Positions 1-11,741 of a DNA stretch of 64,000 nucleotides are shown here, in pieces (the stretch's first letter is position 1; every line of letters begins with the position of its first letter). Under the pieces are notes generated by a model. The model made no database searches. It was not told the origin of the DNA and saw only the letters and a program-made list of their open reading frames with translations. The translations under genes and the position numbers were made by a program. Source of the stretch: Paragordius varius. Its lineage: Eukaryota > Nematomorpha. The stretch is from assembly GCA_964247055.1 (NCBI GenBank), contig OZ176050.1, positions 6,944,001 through 7,008,000 on the forward strand, given 5' to 3'.

Positions 1-829
1 TTTCCATTTAAATAATAATTGTCTTTCAACATTTTTATGTAAATTATAAAAACTTGTTTTATCATGTATCATTGCTGGAATCTTATCTTTTTCTAATTAT
101 ATAGTATATTTAATAATTTTATTACAATTATTAATAAAGTTGAAATAGTTTTTTAAAAATAATTTAGAGTCCCAGATATATTCTTCATATCTACAATAAA
201 ACACGGGTGTAATATGATAATTTAACAATATATACATTCATTTCTATATATAAGTGGCTAAAATAGGTGATATCGGTAGACCCATAAGAAGCTCGTCAAC
301 TTGTTTATAAAATTTATCATTAAATTTAAAATAATTATTATTAAAACAAAAGTTAAGTATTTCCAATAATTTAGGATATTTATATATTGTATCATAGTTA
401 ATTTTTGTAACAAAAATAGTACTAAAACTTTAATCGAGAGTATGGGTACATTTAAACCCCAATTGTAAAAGCGTGTTTTAAATAGTTTTTACATGTGAAG
501 TGCATTCACACACATACAAATAATTTATTGATAACGGAACTCCATTTGAGTTCCAAGGCTAACAAATATCCATCGTGTTTTATTATATTTTGATTTCTAA
601 ATTATCTTTTATATAAATACAGATAGCAAATAAATATAGCCATTTTATTTCAATAAAATGGTTATAATTTAAAAAATTAAGTTGGTGGGTTAGCCCCTAA
701 ACTTTATTAAAATTAGTGTAATATTAATGCATTAATCAAATTTACTGCTCTGTGTTACAATAATTTACTAAAAACACCGTTTAAACCTTGTTTTCTATAT
801 TATATATTTTACCAATTGTTTATAACCAG

Positions 830-1368
830 GGCCAATCGGACTTATTGGGAACATTTGAGACCGGCTTCAGGACGTCCGTTTTCTGCCGCTTTATCGAAGC
901 ACCAAGATATGGCCATTCATCCCGGGGTAATTTTCTTATGTGTATGAAAAATGGTTTTCAAACCCCTTTTTACTTGATAATAACCAATTCTTTTTCTTTC
1001 TGACTGCAATCATGACGTATTAATGTTAAAAAATTGCTTCTAAAAGTTTCTAATTACGCAAATTATTATTTTCCTCATTTACCAGCTACAATGTGAAATA
1101 ATAATAAATTTAATTTATCCCACCAACCAATGCTTTTCTTTACAACTATATTTAAAAAAATTTGTCTAAAATGTATGTTTAGGATACTTTGTTGAAACAA
1201 ACGAAGAAAGAAACGAGCGAAGCGGAACAAGCGGCAGTTATAGCTGCTCTTAAAGAAATAGAGCATGATAACTGTCCTCATCATCATAGAAATGGGGGTG
1301 GTGATCATAATGGACATTCTTGCAGTCACCAAAAAAATGATGACCCCCTCATTGATGTCAACTATTGA
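830..1368 (+). CDS. 3' end of an unidentified gene with a His-rich acidic tail (two exons)
   Basis: Two exons fit one frame: 830-926 (acceptor AACCAG, donor GGG|GTAATT) and 1183-1368 (acceptor TTTAG, stop TGA at 1366-1368). The second exon is 62 codons including the stop. It begins DTLLKQTKKETSEAE, runs through an Ala/Glu-rich, helix-like stretch, then a His/Gly-rich segment (PHHHRNGGGDHNGHSC) and ends DDPLIDVNY. The first exon would read ANRTYWEHLRP...DMAIHPG in the matching phase. Base composition is clearly richer in G and C than the surroundings, as expected of coding sequence. I do not recognise the family. The His/Cys cluster could bind metal, but that is inference only. A second frame pairing is also open across the junction and ends earlier, so the frame is likely rather than certain. 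Earlier exons would lie left of the window. Confidence 0.5.
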
Positions 1369-4300
1369 AAGGTATTGTCTTAACTTACAATGATATAATT
1401 TGCAATAATTTTGTTCATACAATATTTATTAGAATATTACTAAATTTAGTTGTAAATGTTTAACATTCATTGAAAATGGTGATTGTAATATATGCTAATT
1501 TATTTAACAGATATATATATTACTTTCTATCAAGTATTCATACACTTAAATAATTATATTTAGCTATAGTGATATTAATATATGGTTTTATATGATTATG
1601 CACAAATGTCATATTTTATTTTGTATTTGGCACATGCGACTAAACAACCACTTATAGTGGATTGCAATATAGTTTGTTTACAATAAAATGCATTTTGTAA
1701 ATCTTTTTCCAAAATTTCAATAAATGCATGGGTTCTATTATGACTACATACTTATAAAAGTTACTATTAATATCAGATTTTGCAAATCTAAATTTTGAGA
1801 ATAAATACGGTATTCATATTGTGGATACTTACGTGATTGGCTTCATTTTTATATACAATAATTAACCATTAAAAAATATCAGCAAGCCTTGCCTTATGTT
1901 TGGCTAAAGCTTTCGTAACATCAAGAAATTAATCATGAGATGGTTATTTATTTAATAATTCAAAGTGGATATTTGTTAAATTATTAAATATGGACATTCC
2001 AGACCTAACAATATAATATAGACTGTGATGCCTTGCCCGCGCTCGGTAATATATTTCCCAATTTGTTTTAACTAAAATCTGTTTAAAAAAATAATTAGTT
2101 TTGCGCAAATCAAGTTTATTTTTAATAAATTAAGCATAGGGCTCACTAGTAGTCAACCTTAATTCTACATCGTTGGCATTTATTTATATTTAACTTGCAA
2201 CCTGTGATTTTACCACGGATTAAAACTGAAAATTGGTATGTCGAACCAAAACCACTAGCTTATATTGCTACGGTCCAATAATTATATTTTTAATAAACTA
2301 GGTTAACCTATTTTATAAGTGTATTTAATTTAAATATATAATAACAGAGTGAATTTTTTAATTAGTGAAAGCAAGAAATAAAACTTTGCTATTTTTGCTA
2401 CCTATTTTCATTCTATTTAAACGATTAGGGTACCTTAATATTTTTTAAAATAGAACTGGTACTACAATGTTTAAAAATTTTGAAATCGAAACTATTTGGT
2501 ACAAAACCGTTTTGTGAAAAAATCATGACATCAAATACAAATTTATCGCTAAATTGTCGATATAAGTTTTATAGTTAACAGATATTTCATGCGTACAAGA
2601 CCATAACCTATAGAAAAAAATCTTAATTCCACTCATTTAAATTAATCTGGGATCCGTAGATACATTAATACCAATATCTGAATAGTAGAATAGTGAAAAA
2701 ATATTCTATTACAATTTCCGTCCCCTTCCCCTATAAACGCGATTGTTTTTATGACTACAATTATCTCATTATTTAATTACCTTTATTCTATTCGGGAAAG
2801 CGTTCGATAGAGTTTACAAATATTACCATGGGTTTGAGAATCAATTAAATTAAAATTCAAGCCACCCTAATTACAAATTCGGAAGAATCCTAATCCCTAG
2901 GAGTACATCAGCGATAAACTTGGCCTTAGGTTATCAAACACAATTACGCGCAACGCACCTTCAAGCTTATCGAATCAAATATTAGCAGGCGTAATATTTT
3001 GACTGCAAGTTTAAAATTTAATCAAAAAATTATGCTGATTACACTGACTGAATTCAAGATAATTACCTAATAAAAATTGGTTAAATAATAAATATACTTT
3101 TGCTAAGTTTGCAATATGTTTTATAAATCTATCATAGGCAGCTTAACTAATGATATTTGTATACAAAAATACAATCGTTACAGATAAATTAATTAAATAT
3201 CATAATTTTTAATGTAGTGTAAAAAATAGAATAAGCGTAAAACCAATTTTATTATGAATACTCCAGGCTAAACAGTTTATTAATACAGATAACCACATAA
3301 GTCGTTGATTAGTCCTCTACGGAATAACAGAAATCTCTGCAAAAAGACATACAAGTCAACCAAATAACATAATAGAATGAAAAACTATGTTTCTATCGCA
3401 TGAATATCCATATAAACAAGCAGTTGTCATCGTTTTTCCTGAAAGGGTTAGCCCTATCTTCCGATCTCACTTAACCTAAATTTAAGCTCAAATAAATTTT
3501 CCAAAAAGATGTACTATTGAAAATCTATAATAGCATTTTAACATTGATATCTAACGATGGTCAACCATCAACGAAAATTGTAAAGCTGTTATTTCATATA
3601 AATAATGAGTTTAAACAAAAATAGGCTAAACAGTTTTATACAGAACTATAGGTTAGGTCCTTACGATTCACATATGTACGCTGAAATAATTATTCTGTAT
3701 ATGCTTGGTTTCGTTAGAATTAGTAAGAGACGCCCTGTTCGGGCATCGGTATTACTGATTAGACCCTTTTAGTAATACACAACAAATTTGCCACTTGAGT
3801 TTTTTGCATTTTCTAATATTTTCCATCATTTTAACAGTAAATCAGAATTAAAAATCATAATTCCACCAAATGTTTTTCTTTGAAAATATACAAGAATTGC
3901 TCGTTTGTAATATATCATATTCGAAAGAGTAATAAAAACTCTATAAATTGTTTACCAATGTTTTACATCAACAGTTAATATTGAAGGGAAGCGCCAAACC
4001 CGCGAAGCCAAAAATTATCGATGAACCCTAGTAAAATAAAATTCTTAGGTGTAGACCAATTTTCTTTTCAGACATCTTTAATGAAATATAAATTTACATG
4101 AATGGGAGTTAAAAAAGTCAAACTTTGTTGTCTAATGTAATTGATATGTTAAACAATTATATTTAATTTTAATAAGTTTATTAAAGAAAATGGCTAAATA
4201 AATGTTTGTCTATTTACAACCGTGAGCGAGCCGAGATAAGCTCTTTTGATAAAATTTATAAGATATCGATAAATATTCAATATATCTTATTTAAGTTTTG

Positions 4301-4681
4301 TATAAAATAAGTTATTTGTCAGTTTTGGCCAAAATACTTTTCAAGTCTCTATATAATTAAATATTAAAAACTTAATCTTCTTGTGAATATATTCCATATC
4401 TTTGCGTAAATTTAAAAGTATAACAGAATAGTTCTTAAGTATAGAAGATGTGTATTCATATCGTTCCTTCAGCAAATAATTCAAATTCATCAAGGTTTCA
4501 TTAGATTTTTCTAATCGTTCAACGCTTAAATATTATATTAAAAATACACATTATTTTGCAGATGGGATATTGATTTCAAACCATCTTTGTTATTGAAGTT
4601 GCCCAAATCCTTAAAAAAATTAACAAATCCATCGCTATATTCTCCCATTCATTAAAATCATACGTGCCCCGAATCGAAGAA
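1369..4681. other. Gene-free stretch, with one dispersed-repeat copy near its end
   Basis: About 3.3 kb of AT-rich sequence between the His-rich-tail gene and the proteasome gene. I see no exon, tRNA or clear terminal repeats in most of it. From about 3781 to 4130 it contains a diverged copy of a dispersed repeat also found near 31.1-32.0 kb. A promoter for the proteasome gene should lie just upstream of 4682 but shows no motif I can name. Confidence 0.6.
3781..4130. repeat. Dispersed repeat D, copy 1
   Basis: This stretch matches 31096-32020 in the same order and orientation, with shared blocks such as TTTTTTGCATTTTCT, CGAAAGAGTAATAAAAACTC and AAAAATTATCGAT. The second copy carries about 500 extra bases between the two last blocks (31390-31905), so either that copy received an insertion or this one suffered a deletion. 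I found no terminal inverted repeats and no coding sequence, so the class is unknown. Confidence 0.6.
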
Positions 4682-6878
4682 ATGTCCACGCTAGTCCGTA
4701 AAACTGATGAACCAATCAAACACACAACGTTTAACATATTATTAATTTTTTAGCAATCCAACCAGCACTGGTACATCAGTGATTGGTTTTATTTATGAAA
4801 ATGGGATCATTTTTGCTTCTGATACCATGGTATCTTATGGGAACATGTTAAGATACTTTAATTTTTCGCGACTCATTAAAATTAATGAAAAAACATGCCT
4901 TTCTTTTACGGGAGATATTGCAGATTTTCAGTACTTACAAAAAATTATTGATGAAAAAGTGTAAGTGTTGTTTTAATGTAAATATAGGATACAAGAAACT
5001 TGTTTTAATGACGGTTTTGTTTTGGATGCTCTCGAATGGCATACGTATTTAACGCGTATACTTTACTATAAACGAAGTCGCTTAACTCCCATATGGAATA
5101 TCATAATTATTGGTGGTATTACCAATAACGGAGATAAGTACATTTTTAAAACTTTTATTTGCCATAAGTCTAAATTTTAAATTAATCATAGGGTATGGTT
5201 TTTACCGGTTAAATAACATTTTGAAAAGTTTATAGCATATTAACACTCCATTACCTTATAAGGTAGTTTTATATCTCAGAGCGATTTGAAATCAAATGTC
5301 TATTTAAGGTATTAAGCCGAATTAATATGTATCTTTAGCCTTCTAGGCGCTATACAAAAATTTTTTAAAAATGTAAAATTGTAAAAAAATCCTCACTTCA
5401 AACTTTTTTGCCGCCATTTTTTTCTATATTTTTTTTTAAATCGCTAACGCAAGGTAATTGAATGTGTATTATGGTTAGAAAATGATTAACTTAAAAAGCT
5501 TTCAGCCTAGATATAACCAGCAAATACTTGATATATGTTAATTTTAATATCAGCTGTTTCAGTCGTGTTTCGGAGCTGTCCCAATTTTAGACTCTAGAAG
5601 TCAAAAATAAAAAATATAAGCTTTTTTTGTAATATACGAGAACAATGTTTGATAATTAAATTGTAACTATTACTTTCAAAAGTGGAGTTAATTTACAAAA
5701 TTGAGCTCTGGGATATAAAACTATTCCAATATGTAAACTAACAAAAAAGTGAAGTAATGAAGTGTTAATAACGATGAATTATCAAGTATTTTATTATTTT
5801 ATATCACTTAACTACATTGTTAATTAAATAAGATTTTTGGGCTACATTGACATGTATGGAGTTGGTTACACGGCTCCTGTGATTTCTACTGGTTTTGGAG
5901 GGATGTTAGTGCAGGTACTATTTATATAAATTAAACAATAAAAAGTAATTTAGAAGAAAATTAATTTAATTTCTCACTATTCTTTGGATAGGGTATTTTA
6001 TTGGAATAATAATCTCTGCATATAGCTTCGTTATCAAAAAGTAATGGATTTAAAGCTTTTGGTTTTTTTATTTGGCCATCTGTTAGATTGACAGTGTTGT
6101 AATAATTTAACAACTTTTTAATATCAATTATTTAAAATCTAATTATGAGTGAATATGAGAATCGATTACTCGGATTAAGCTTCAATAAAATAGCTTACAA
6201 AATGTTTGCAATTTCTTTGAAGGCAAGTATATATGTGCTATATTCAATTGGGTTTTTTTAAAACTTTTTAACCGTTGCCTTAATTATAATCTAACTTAAT
6301 TAAATTTAAAGGGAATATATTATATATATAAAATTATTTTTCCATTTATGGTAAAATAAATTGTAGGTGATTTACTTATACCAAAATTATATATAGAAAT
6401 GGATATACAATTTGGTTAATCTTAAATATTCGTCTATTGTAGTTATTTAATTTATATTACAATTCACTTATTACTTTTTTCAAAAAAAATTAGCCATTAT
6501 TGCGTGAAAGTCTTGAAAATAAACCCCTTCCAAACGAAAAAGATGCATTACAACTTATGAGACGTTGTATGCGATTACTCTATCTCAGGAATACAAAATC
6601 CTTTAACAAAGTAAATATGTTGATAAAAATTATTTTTTATTGTACATTATGTATATTATTTGAATTAACATTCGCATATATGGTGTTTCTATTTTTTTCA
6701 CAGTTCAATATAGCACTTGTAACCAAAGATGGAATAAACATAAGTGAGCCAGAGTCTATTGGAGCTGATTGGAACATTGCAAAATATGTAGTGTAAGTTT
6801 TTCATATATCTTTTGACTTTTTATTATAAAATTATATATCCATTTTTTTTCTATTTATATTTTAGTGGCTATGAATAG
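4682..6878 (+). CDS. psmb4: Proteasome subunit beta type-4 (beta-7), complete, seven exons
   Basis: This is the beta-7 subunit of the 20S core particle, a non-catalytic member of the two inner beta rings that degrade ubiquitinated proteins in nucleus and cytosol. Exons: 4682-4728, 4754-4960, 4988-5137, 5833-5914, 6494-6610, 6704-6792 and 6866-6878. They add up to 705 nt, 234 residues plus stop, with every phase consistent. Landmarks in order are TGTSVIGFIYENG, GDIADFQYL, a DALEWHTYLTR segment, FLGYIDMYGVGY, RCMRLLYLRN and the C-terminal VGYE. The start at 4682 puts PIKHTTNP just before TGTS, like the PITRTQNP of the human protein, which supports both that start and the first intron. The protein is shorter than the human one (264 residues), mostly at the N-terminal propeptide. 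Introns 1 and 2 are only 25 and 27 nt; the others are 73-695 nt. Confidence 0.97.
4729..4753 (+). other. Ultra-short intron (25 nt) in psmb4
   Basis: GT...AG intron beginning GTTTAACA and ending ATTTTTTAG. Its removal joins codon AC|C and gives HTTNPTSTGTS, aligning with the family. Read-through would not give this frame. The donor lacks the usual GTAAGT. Confidence 0.85.
4961..4987 (+). other. Ultra-short intron (27 nt) in psmb4
   Basis: The donor is GTAAGT and the acceptor AATATAG. The length is a multiple of three, but the intron carries an in-frame TAA immediately, so it must be removed. Splicing gives DEKVIQETC, matching the MVIDEELL region of human PSMB4. Confidence 0.95.
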
Positions 6879-7249
6879 AAGAGGGACACACTATTTTTTC
6901 ATTATCATGTGTATTCAATATCAATTTACTAAAAAATAAATTTTCCGCTTGAATTTATTTCTTGTGATTTAATTCAGACAATAGTAAAAATGTTTTTTGT
7001 TTGTGGTCACGTCCATTGTTGAGGAAAAAATAGGGTACTTTCTATAAAAATAAACACAAAATATGAGATTAATAAAATATATTTATTTTCTAACAAAGTT
7101 AACATAAAATTATGATTTCCAATTAAACCTTACTTTTTAATAGGTTCATAAAATCTCAATGCCATGAATTGAAAAATTAAATAATCAAAAATGGAAATAG
7201 CTATATATTTTTGAAGTATCAAAATAATTTTTTTTCCTAATTTACCTAC

Positions 7250-7872
7250 CCTTGATTATTAAAACCCACTGGGAGCGATTTTCCTTATTTACAAAGAAAT
7301 ACAAATAAAATAATTACGCGAAAGGTTTACCTATAAAATATATTTATTTAATCTTATTGTCCATCATTATATTTTGCTATTATATGTATGTTTACGATTA
7401 AAATAGTAAAATATACCATTAACACTTCAAATTCGCCTAAACAAATGAAATTCACCCTTAAATAATTCAAATTCACCCTAATAATAAATTATGTATTTTC
7501 GGGCTAATATAACCCATAATTATTATTTCTTATGTTAATTTTAAAACAAAAAGTATATATATTATTATTAATATACAAAAAACATTAATTTAAGGGGGAA
7601 TATGAATTTTTTGAAGTCCAAATTCGAATTGTTATAGGGTTTGAGGTGTAAATGGTATACTTAAATAAAACGTAAAATTTAATTATTACGGGAAAGGCTT
7701 GTCGTAATTGTTCAATATCCGACGTGGTGTATAAATGACCTATGGCCGCATTTATATCATGAATAGTTATGCCGACAACATATAAGTTTGGTATTTCCTT
7801 AGGAGGAACAATTGGACTTTCGTGGGATTCAATAGTAGTTTGAGTTTTGTTCTGAAATAAAAGGAGTTTGAT

Positions 7873-7915
<43 letters not shown>

Positions 7916-8066
7916 TAAATATATAATCAAAAAGGTTTACGCTATGATTGAGGTATATTAGATCGACAATACTTATGATAGTTTCTTTGAGAAGATATCC
8001 AATAATATCTAGTAAATGATCATCCACTTCTATTTTATTAGTGGATGTTGTTGTTGCAGAGGCCAT
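7250..8066 (-). CDS. Small unidentified gene, two or three exons, possible histone-fold-like pattern
   Basis: Exon 1 (8066-7941) starts MASATTTSTNKIEVDD and continues as a long hydrophobic helix ending DLIYLNHS, with donor GTAAAC. Exon 2 (7851-7690, acceptor TTTCAG) reads NKTQTTIESHE..., then NLYVVGITIHDINAAIGH and DIEQLRQAFP. Both are phase 0 and whole codons (42 and 54). A possible third exon, 7283-7250, would add ENRSQWVLIIKG. The intron at 7852-7940 contains an (AT)n microsatellite. I do not recognise the family. A long helix followed by a short strand and an 'xDinaAi' helix loosely recalls the alpha2-L2-alpha3 part of TAF-type histone folds, but that is a pattern impression only. The 3' end is unresolved; it lies back to back with psmb4, whose stop is at 6878, and a MITE sits at 7414-7661. 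Confidence 0.5.
7414..7661. mobile_element. Iteron-type MITE (family B)
   Basis: Non-autonomous element with long inverted arms. The left arm has ATACCATTAACACTTCAAA and then units of ATTCAAATTCACCCT followed by AAATTATGTATTTT. The right arm mirrors it and ends GGTGTAAATGGTATA. The same arms recur at about 8953-9170, 26985-27245, 28348-28656, 42775-43265 and 61818-62197. No coding capacity. Confidence 0.75.
7879..7913. repeat. (AT)n microsatellite
   Basis: Uninterrupted AT dinucleotide run in the intron of the small minus-strand gene. Confidence 0.9.
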
Positions 8067-8952
8067 TATATACGCTTTTAATTTGTGCTTATTTTTGATA
8101 AATCTAAACAAAGCATTTAATGAATAATAATTAATGCGAGGAGTAAAAATACACCTTGCGATTATTCGCATAAAATGACCAATTTAGTATCACTTATAAA
8201 ATGAACAAAGAATAATCATTTCCATAAATTTTCTTATTGGACGTACTAATTCTGCAACATAAGTATAAAAACAAAGTAGTCACATCAAATATAATTTAAT
8301 CTAAAAATTAAGTCAATACAAAAATAGTAGGGTAGACACCTTATATCCAGATGAGAAAACACATGAATCATTTCATGACCCTTTTGTAAAAATATAAATT
8401 CTTTTTTTAATTTAAAGAAACGAGTTTGTTAATATTTAAACTTGATACTACCCATGGAATATATAGATAAATAAGTGCTTAATAACTGAAACATCAATTT
8501 TAATAATCGGTTTAAAAATAAAATAACAAACCATTTATCAGCGGTTTTTGTCATAAATCCACGAACCGCGACTTTATAATAATTGAAATAATTTTATATT
8601 TTACTGTTAGCAGGAATCGGAAAAAACAAACCCGGTTCAATTGGACAAAATAATCAATTTAATTTCTGGACCAAGAATCTAATTTAGGTTTTTTTATAAC
8701 TCATACCACAAAATATAGACTGTAAAAATTATTTATTTTTACTAAAAATTAAAATCTAAAAAATAATTATTATACTTTAATGAAAAGAATATTACAAAAT
8801 TGGATATATAATTATAGAAAAAATTAATTAATTATCATATTAAAACCGTTAAAAAATGAAAAAGGGGTTTAGTACCATTTTTGAAATTGTTATGATGCCA
8901 AAAAAATAATCGCGGTTAACTTAATATAATATATCATTTACATTAAAAAATC

Positions 8953-9170
8953 ACCCTTGATTTCAAAATCCACCCCCGAACATTTTAAACTCACACCTAA
9001 ACATTTCGAATTCATCGCATAAATAGATATTTTTGGACTAATTGGTAGTATTTTTTATGACATAATTTTAAACAAAATTTCACTTGTTAATATTAAAAAT
9101 ATAGGTAAGTTTTAATATTCGCCTAATTTATTTTAGGGTAAATTTAAATATCAAAAAATTAATGGTGTCG
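8953..9170. mobile_element. Degenerate family B MITE
   Basis: A worn copy of the iteron MITE: diverged ACATTTCGAATTCA-like units at the left, a central AATATAGGTAAGTTTTAAT, and TTATTTTAGGGTAAATTT at the right. It lies just 3' of the orphan terminal exon at 9217-9416. Confidence 0.5.
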
Positions 9171-9216
9171 GTTCGAATAACATTATTAATTTATGACTGA
9201 CTATATCATATATTAA

Positions 9217-9416
9217 TTACCCTTCTATTTTTTGTTTCTTTTGTAATATGTATTGAGATGGAGATATGTTATTGGATATGAAATTTAATCTCTCATGCCT
9301 AGCTACCAATTCAGGGTCTGGTAAACTATATGCTTTAATCTTGTCAATAACTTCAGGATCAGATAATTCTTTCAAATAACTCCAACATTCGTCCACCGAA
9401 AATTCTTTGGATTTGG
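9217..9416 (-). CDS. Terminal exon of an unidentified gene
   Basis: The acceptor ATTTTAG is followed by 65 open codons and a TAA at 9219-9217. The peptide reads KSKEFSVDECWSYLKELSD, then PEVIDKIKAYSLPDPELVAR, then HERLNFISNN and a Lys-rich end QKKQKIEG. It has no initial methionine. Composition and the long open frame in an AT-rich region argue that it is real. Upstream exons should lie at higher coordinates but the next 2 kb is transposon debris and I could not place any. Family not recognised; it is a charged, helical, intracellular-looking tail. Confidence 0.55.
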
Positions 9417-9646
9417 CTAAAATTAATACGGAAAAAATATAGCAAACAAAGCTTTTGCAACAATTATAAAATTACAAAAAATCGATAAGAAATCAATTAA
9501 ATTTATTGCATATATTGTTGTGTAAATTCAAAAAAAGAATCTGATCAAAATTCAACTGATAAAATTCGTGAATCAACAAAAAAAGAGTTAGGTCAATCAG
9601 CATCGCAATGTCGCCTATATCACTTATCAGATATATGGTAAACTCT

Positions 9647-10169
9647 CAGTGGTATCCAACCCACATTATTAGAGTCCGCGAAAACATTGAAGAAAGGAAA
9701 AATATACAATATTTTATGAGAAATATTCTAGTATTTATAAATTTCATTATTTCCTTTTGAAACATTATTTTTCAATGATGGAAATAATATGAACACCATT
9801 TGTTTGGTAGAGGCCGTTAAATATCTATATATACAACATATTACTCTTGATAGGATTTCGTAAATCACTGGTACTTCCTTAAGGCAAAAAATATAAATTT
9901 TTCCATATTTTAATAGACATCCGGAAAGATAGGTAGGTCTAAATTTTTTTATTGAAGTTAAACTTAATTGCTTGATTTATAAAAATGTAATCGGAAATTT
10001 TTTATACGTTGCGAAAGGAGTAACCTAAATTCGTGGTCGTAAATTTTTTTGCAGTCCCATAATAGAAACATAATAAAATATTCATGAATGCTAATTTGTT
10101 ATATTTTTCATAATGCGGCCCACCGATTCAATCATATGACCCAGGGAGCCATTGTGTTGCAAAGCCCTG
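9647..10169. mobile_element. Probable non-autonomous hAT element
   Basis: The left end begins CAGTGGTATCCAACCCAC, and the right end read inward begins CAGGGCTTTGCAACACAA, both typical of hAT termini (CAGnG...CAA). The inner right side has GGTGGGCCGC, also usual for these elements. I do not see a clean 8-bp target duplication, so the pairing of the two ends is probable only. No transposase is visible. Confidence 0.45.
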
Positions 10170-11649
10170 CTCTAAACGGTATGTAAACGATTGACTCCAA
10201 ATATGTGGTTGTTTTTTGTATATCTACATAGTCTATCACCACGTTCCCATAAAATAATTCACTGGTCTTAGAAAGCGAACGGAGTTTCGGATTCTCTAGT
10301 CAAAATAGTAGGTAACATTTTCTAAAATTACGGGTTTTATACCTGGCTAAACTCAAAGAAACTTTTTTGGAAACAAGCTTTAAAAAATATTGAAATGTTT
10401 GACGAGAAACATCTACAAAGAAAGGGGGTAAATTTTAAATGCCAAACATATCTACCCAGGCGTATAGCCGGCCTCAACCGGATAAAATACGCCACAGAAA
10501 CGTGACCCCTTTAACAGATGCGTTTTATGAAAAACATTTCACTCCACAATTTTAAAAAAAATCTCACTATTTATGATAGATGTAAAACTTAAATATATTT
10601 GATAAAGTCAAATTATTTTAAATGAAAAATCCACCAAATTAAAAGCAAGGCTATTAAGGATGAAATTTGTGCGCATAACACAAGAAATAAGAGTAGAAAA
10701 ACGTCAGAAATCTAGAATCTTGTTTCACCCGACCAGTCTTAGGTCGTGACCCAAATATTAATGAAACCATATTAAATTTGTCAGATTCGCTTGATGGGAT
10801 CGTTATAAATTGGTTATATAGAATTAAAAACGCTTAATTATTTGAGATACATGATACATATTGCAAAGTAAGCCTGTGCGGGTATAAGCGATGAGAGACT
10901 AAATGACTAATTAAATTTATGTAAAAGTAACATTTTTTAATTAGATGCCAATTCGCTCAACATTGTTAGCAATGACTTTATAATGATAAACCTTTTTGAA
11001 TGAAATCAGATCCATATGCATATTTTGCTGCCATAAACAAATTTTTATCATCCATCCATTTAATAAAACGTTGTATCTGTACAAAATTATAATTAAATAA
11101 TTTCAGGATATTCTGATAATTATTTTTATAGCCGATGTTTGAAATCTAAATTTATTCATATAATTTTACTATAAAATCCAACTCTTCTCTGACAATAATA
11201 TTTAATAAATATAGCGTATCATCGAATGATTTATGTTTGTCACCAAAAATTGATCTATATATTATATTTGTATTACAATATAGATTGTATTTCAGATTTA
11301 AAAGAATATTTTTCAAAATCTAGGACCATAACTTTTAAATTGTGCACATGTTTTTACGATGCCAAGAATCAGATTATGATTTGGAATAAAGGATAAAGTT
11401 AACCTTCTTATATGGGTTTTTTGACCCCACAATTATAGAAACAAAAGTATCTATGACAGGCTAAATTTAAAATGCAAGATAATATATAGGGGATAAAAAT
11501 GTGAAATTTTGTATCTCAAAGTTGCAGCCATCTGCGAATTTTTAAAATGGCAACACTGGCAGTTAAAATATATTATGGTTTACCTCATTAACCTTTTAAA
11601 TGGGTAGTTTTTGATACAAAGTCAGATAACCGGATACCACAGGCCAATT
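10170..11649. other. Gene-free stretch with scattered transposon-like ends
   Basis: AT-rich sequence with isolated islands such as CCAGGCGTATAGCCGG near 10457 and TTAGGTCGTGACCC near 10740 that look like worn hAT-type ends. No exon recognised. Confidence 0.4.
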
Positions 11650-11741
11650 AGAACACTCTGATTCAAATTGGGGTATCTAAATACCCGAAACAATATTTAA
11701 AATGATATTATTAAAATACTACTGAAAGAAAGGGCTTTGAT

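Noticed and set aside
1075-1422. 115-codon minus-strand open frame
   Set aside because: It is the antisense shadow of the plus-strand exon 1183-1368, which has splice sites, composition and a natural stop.
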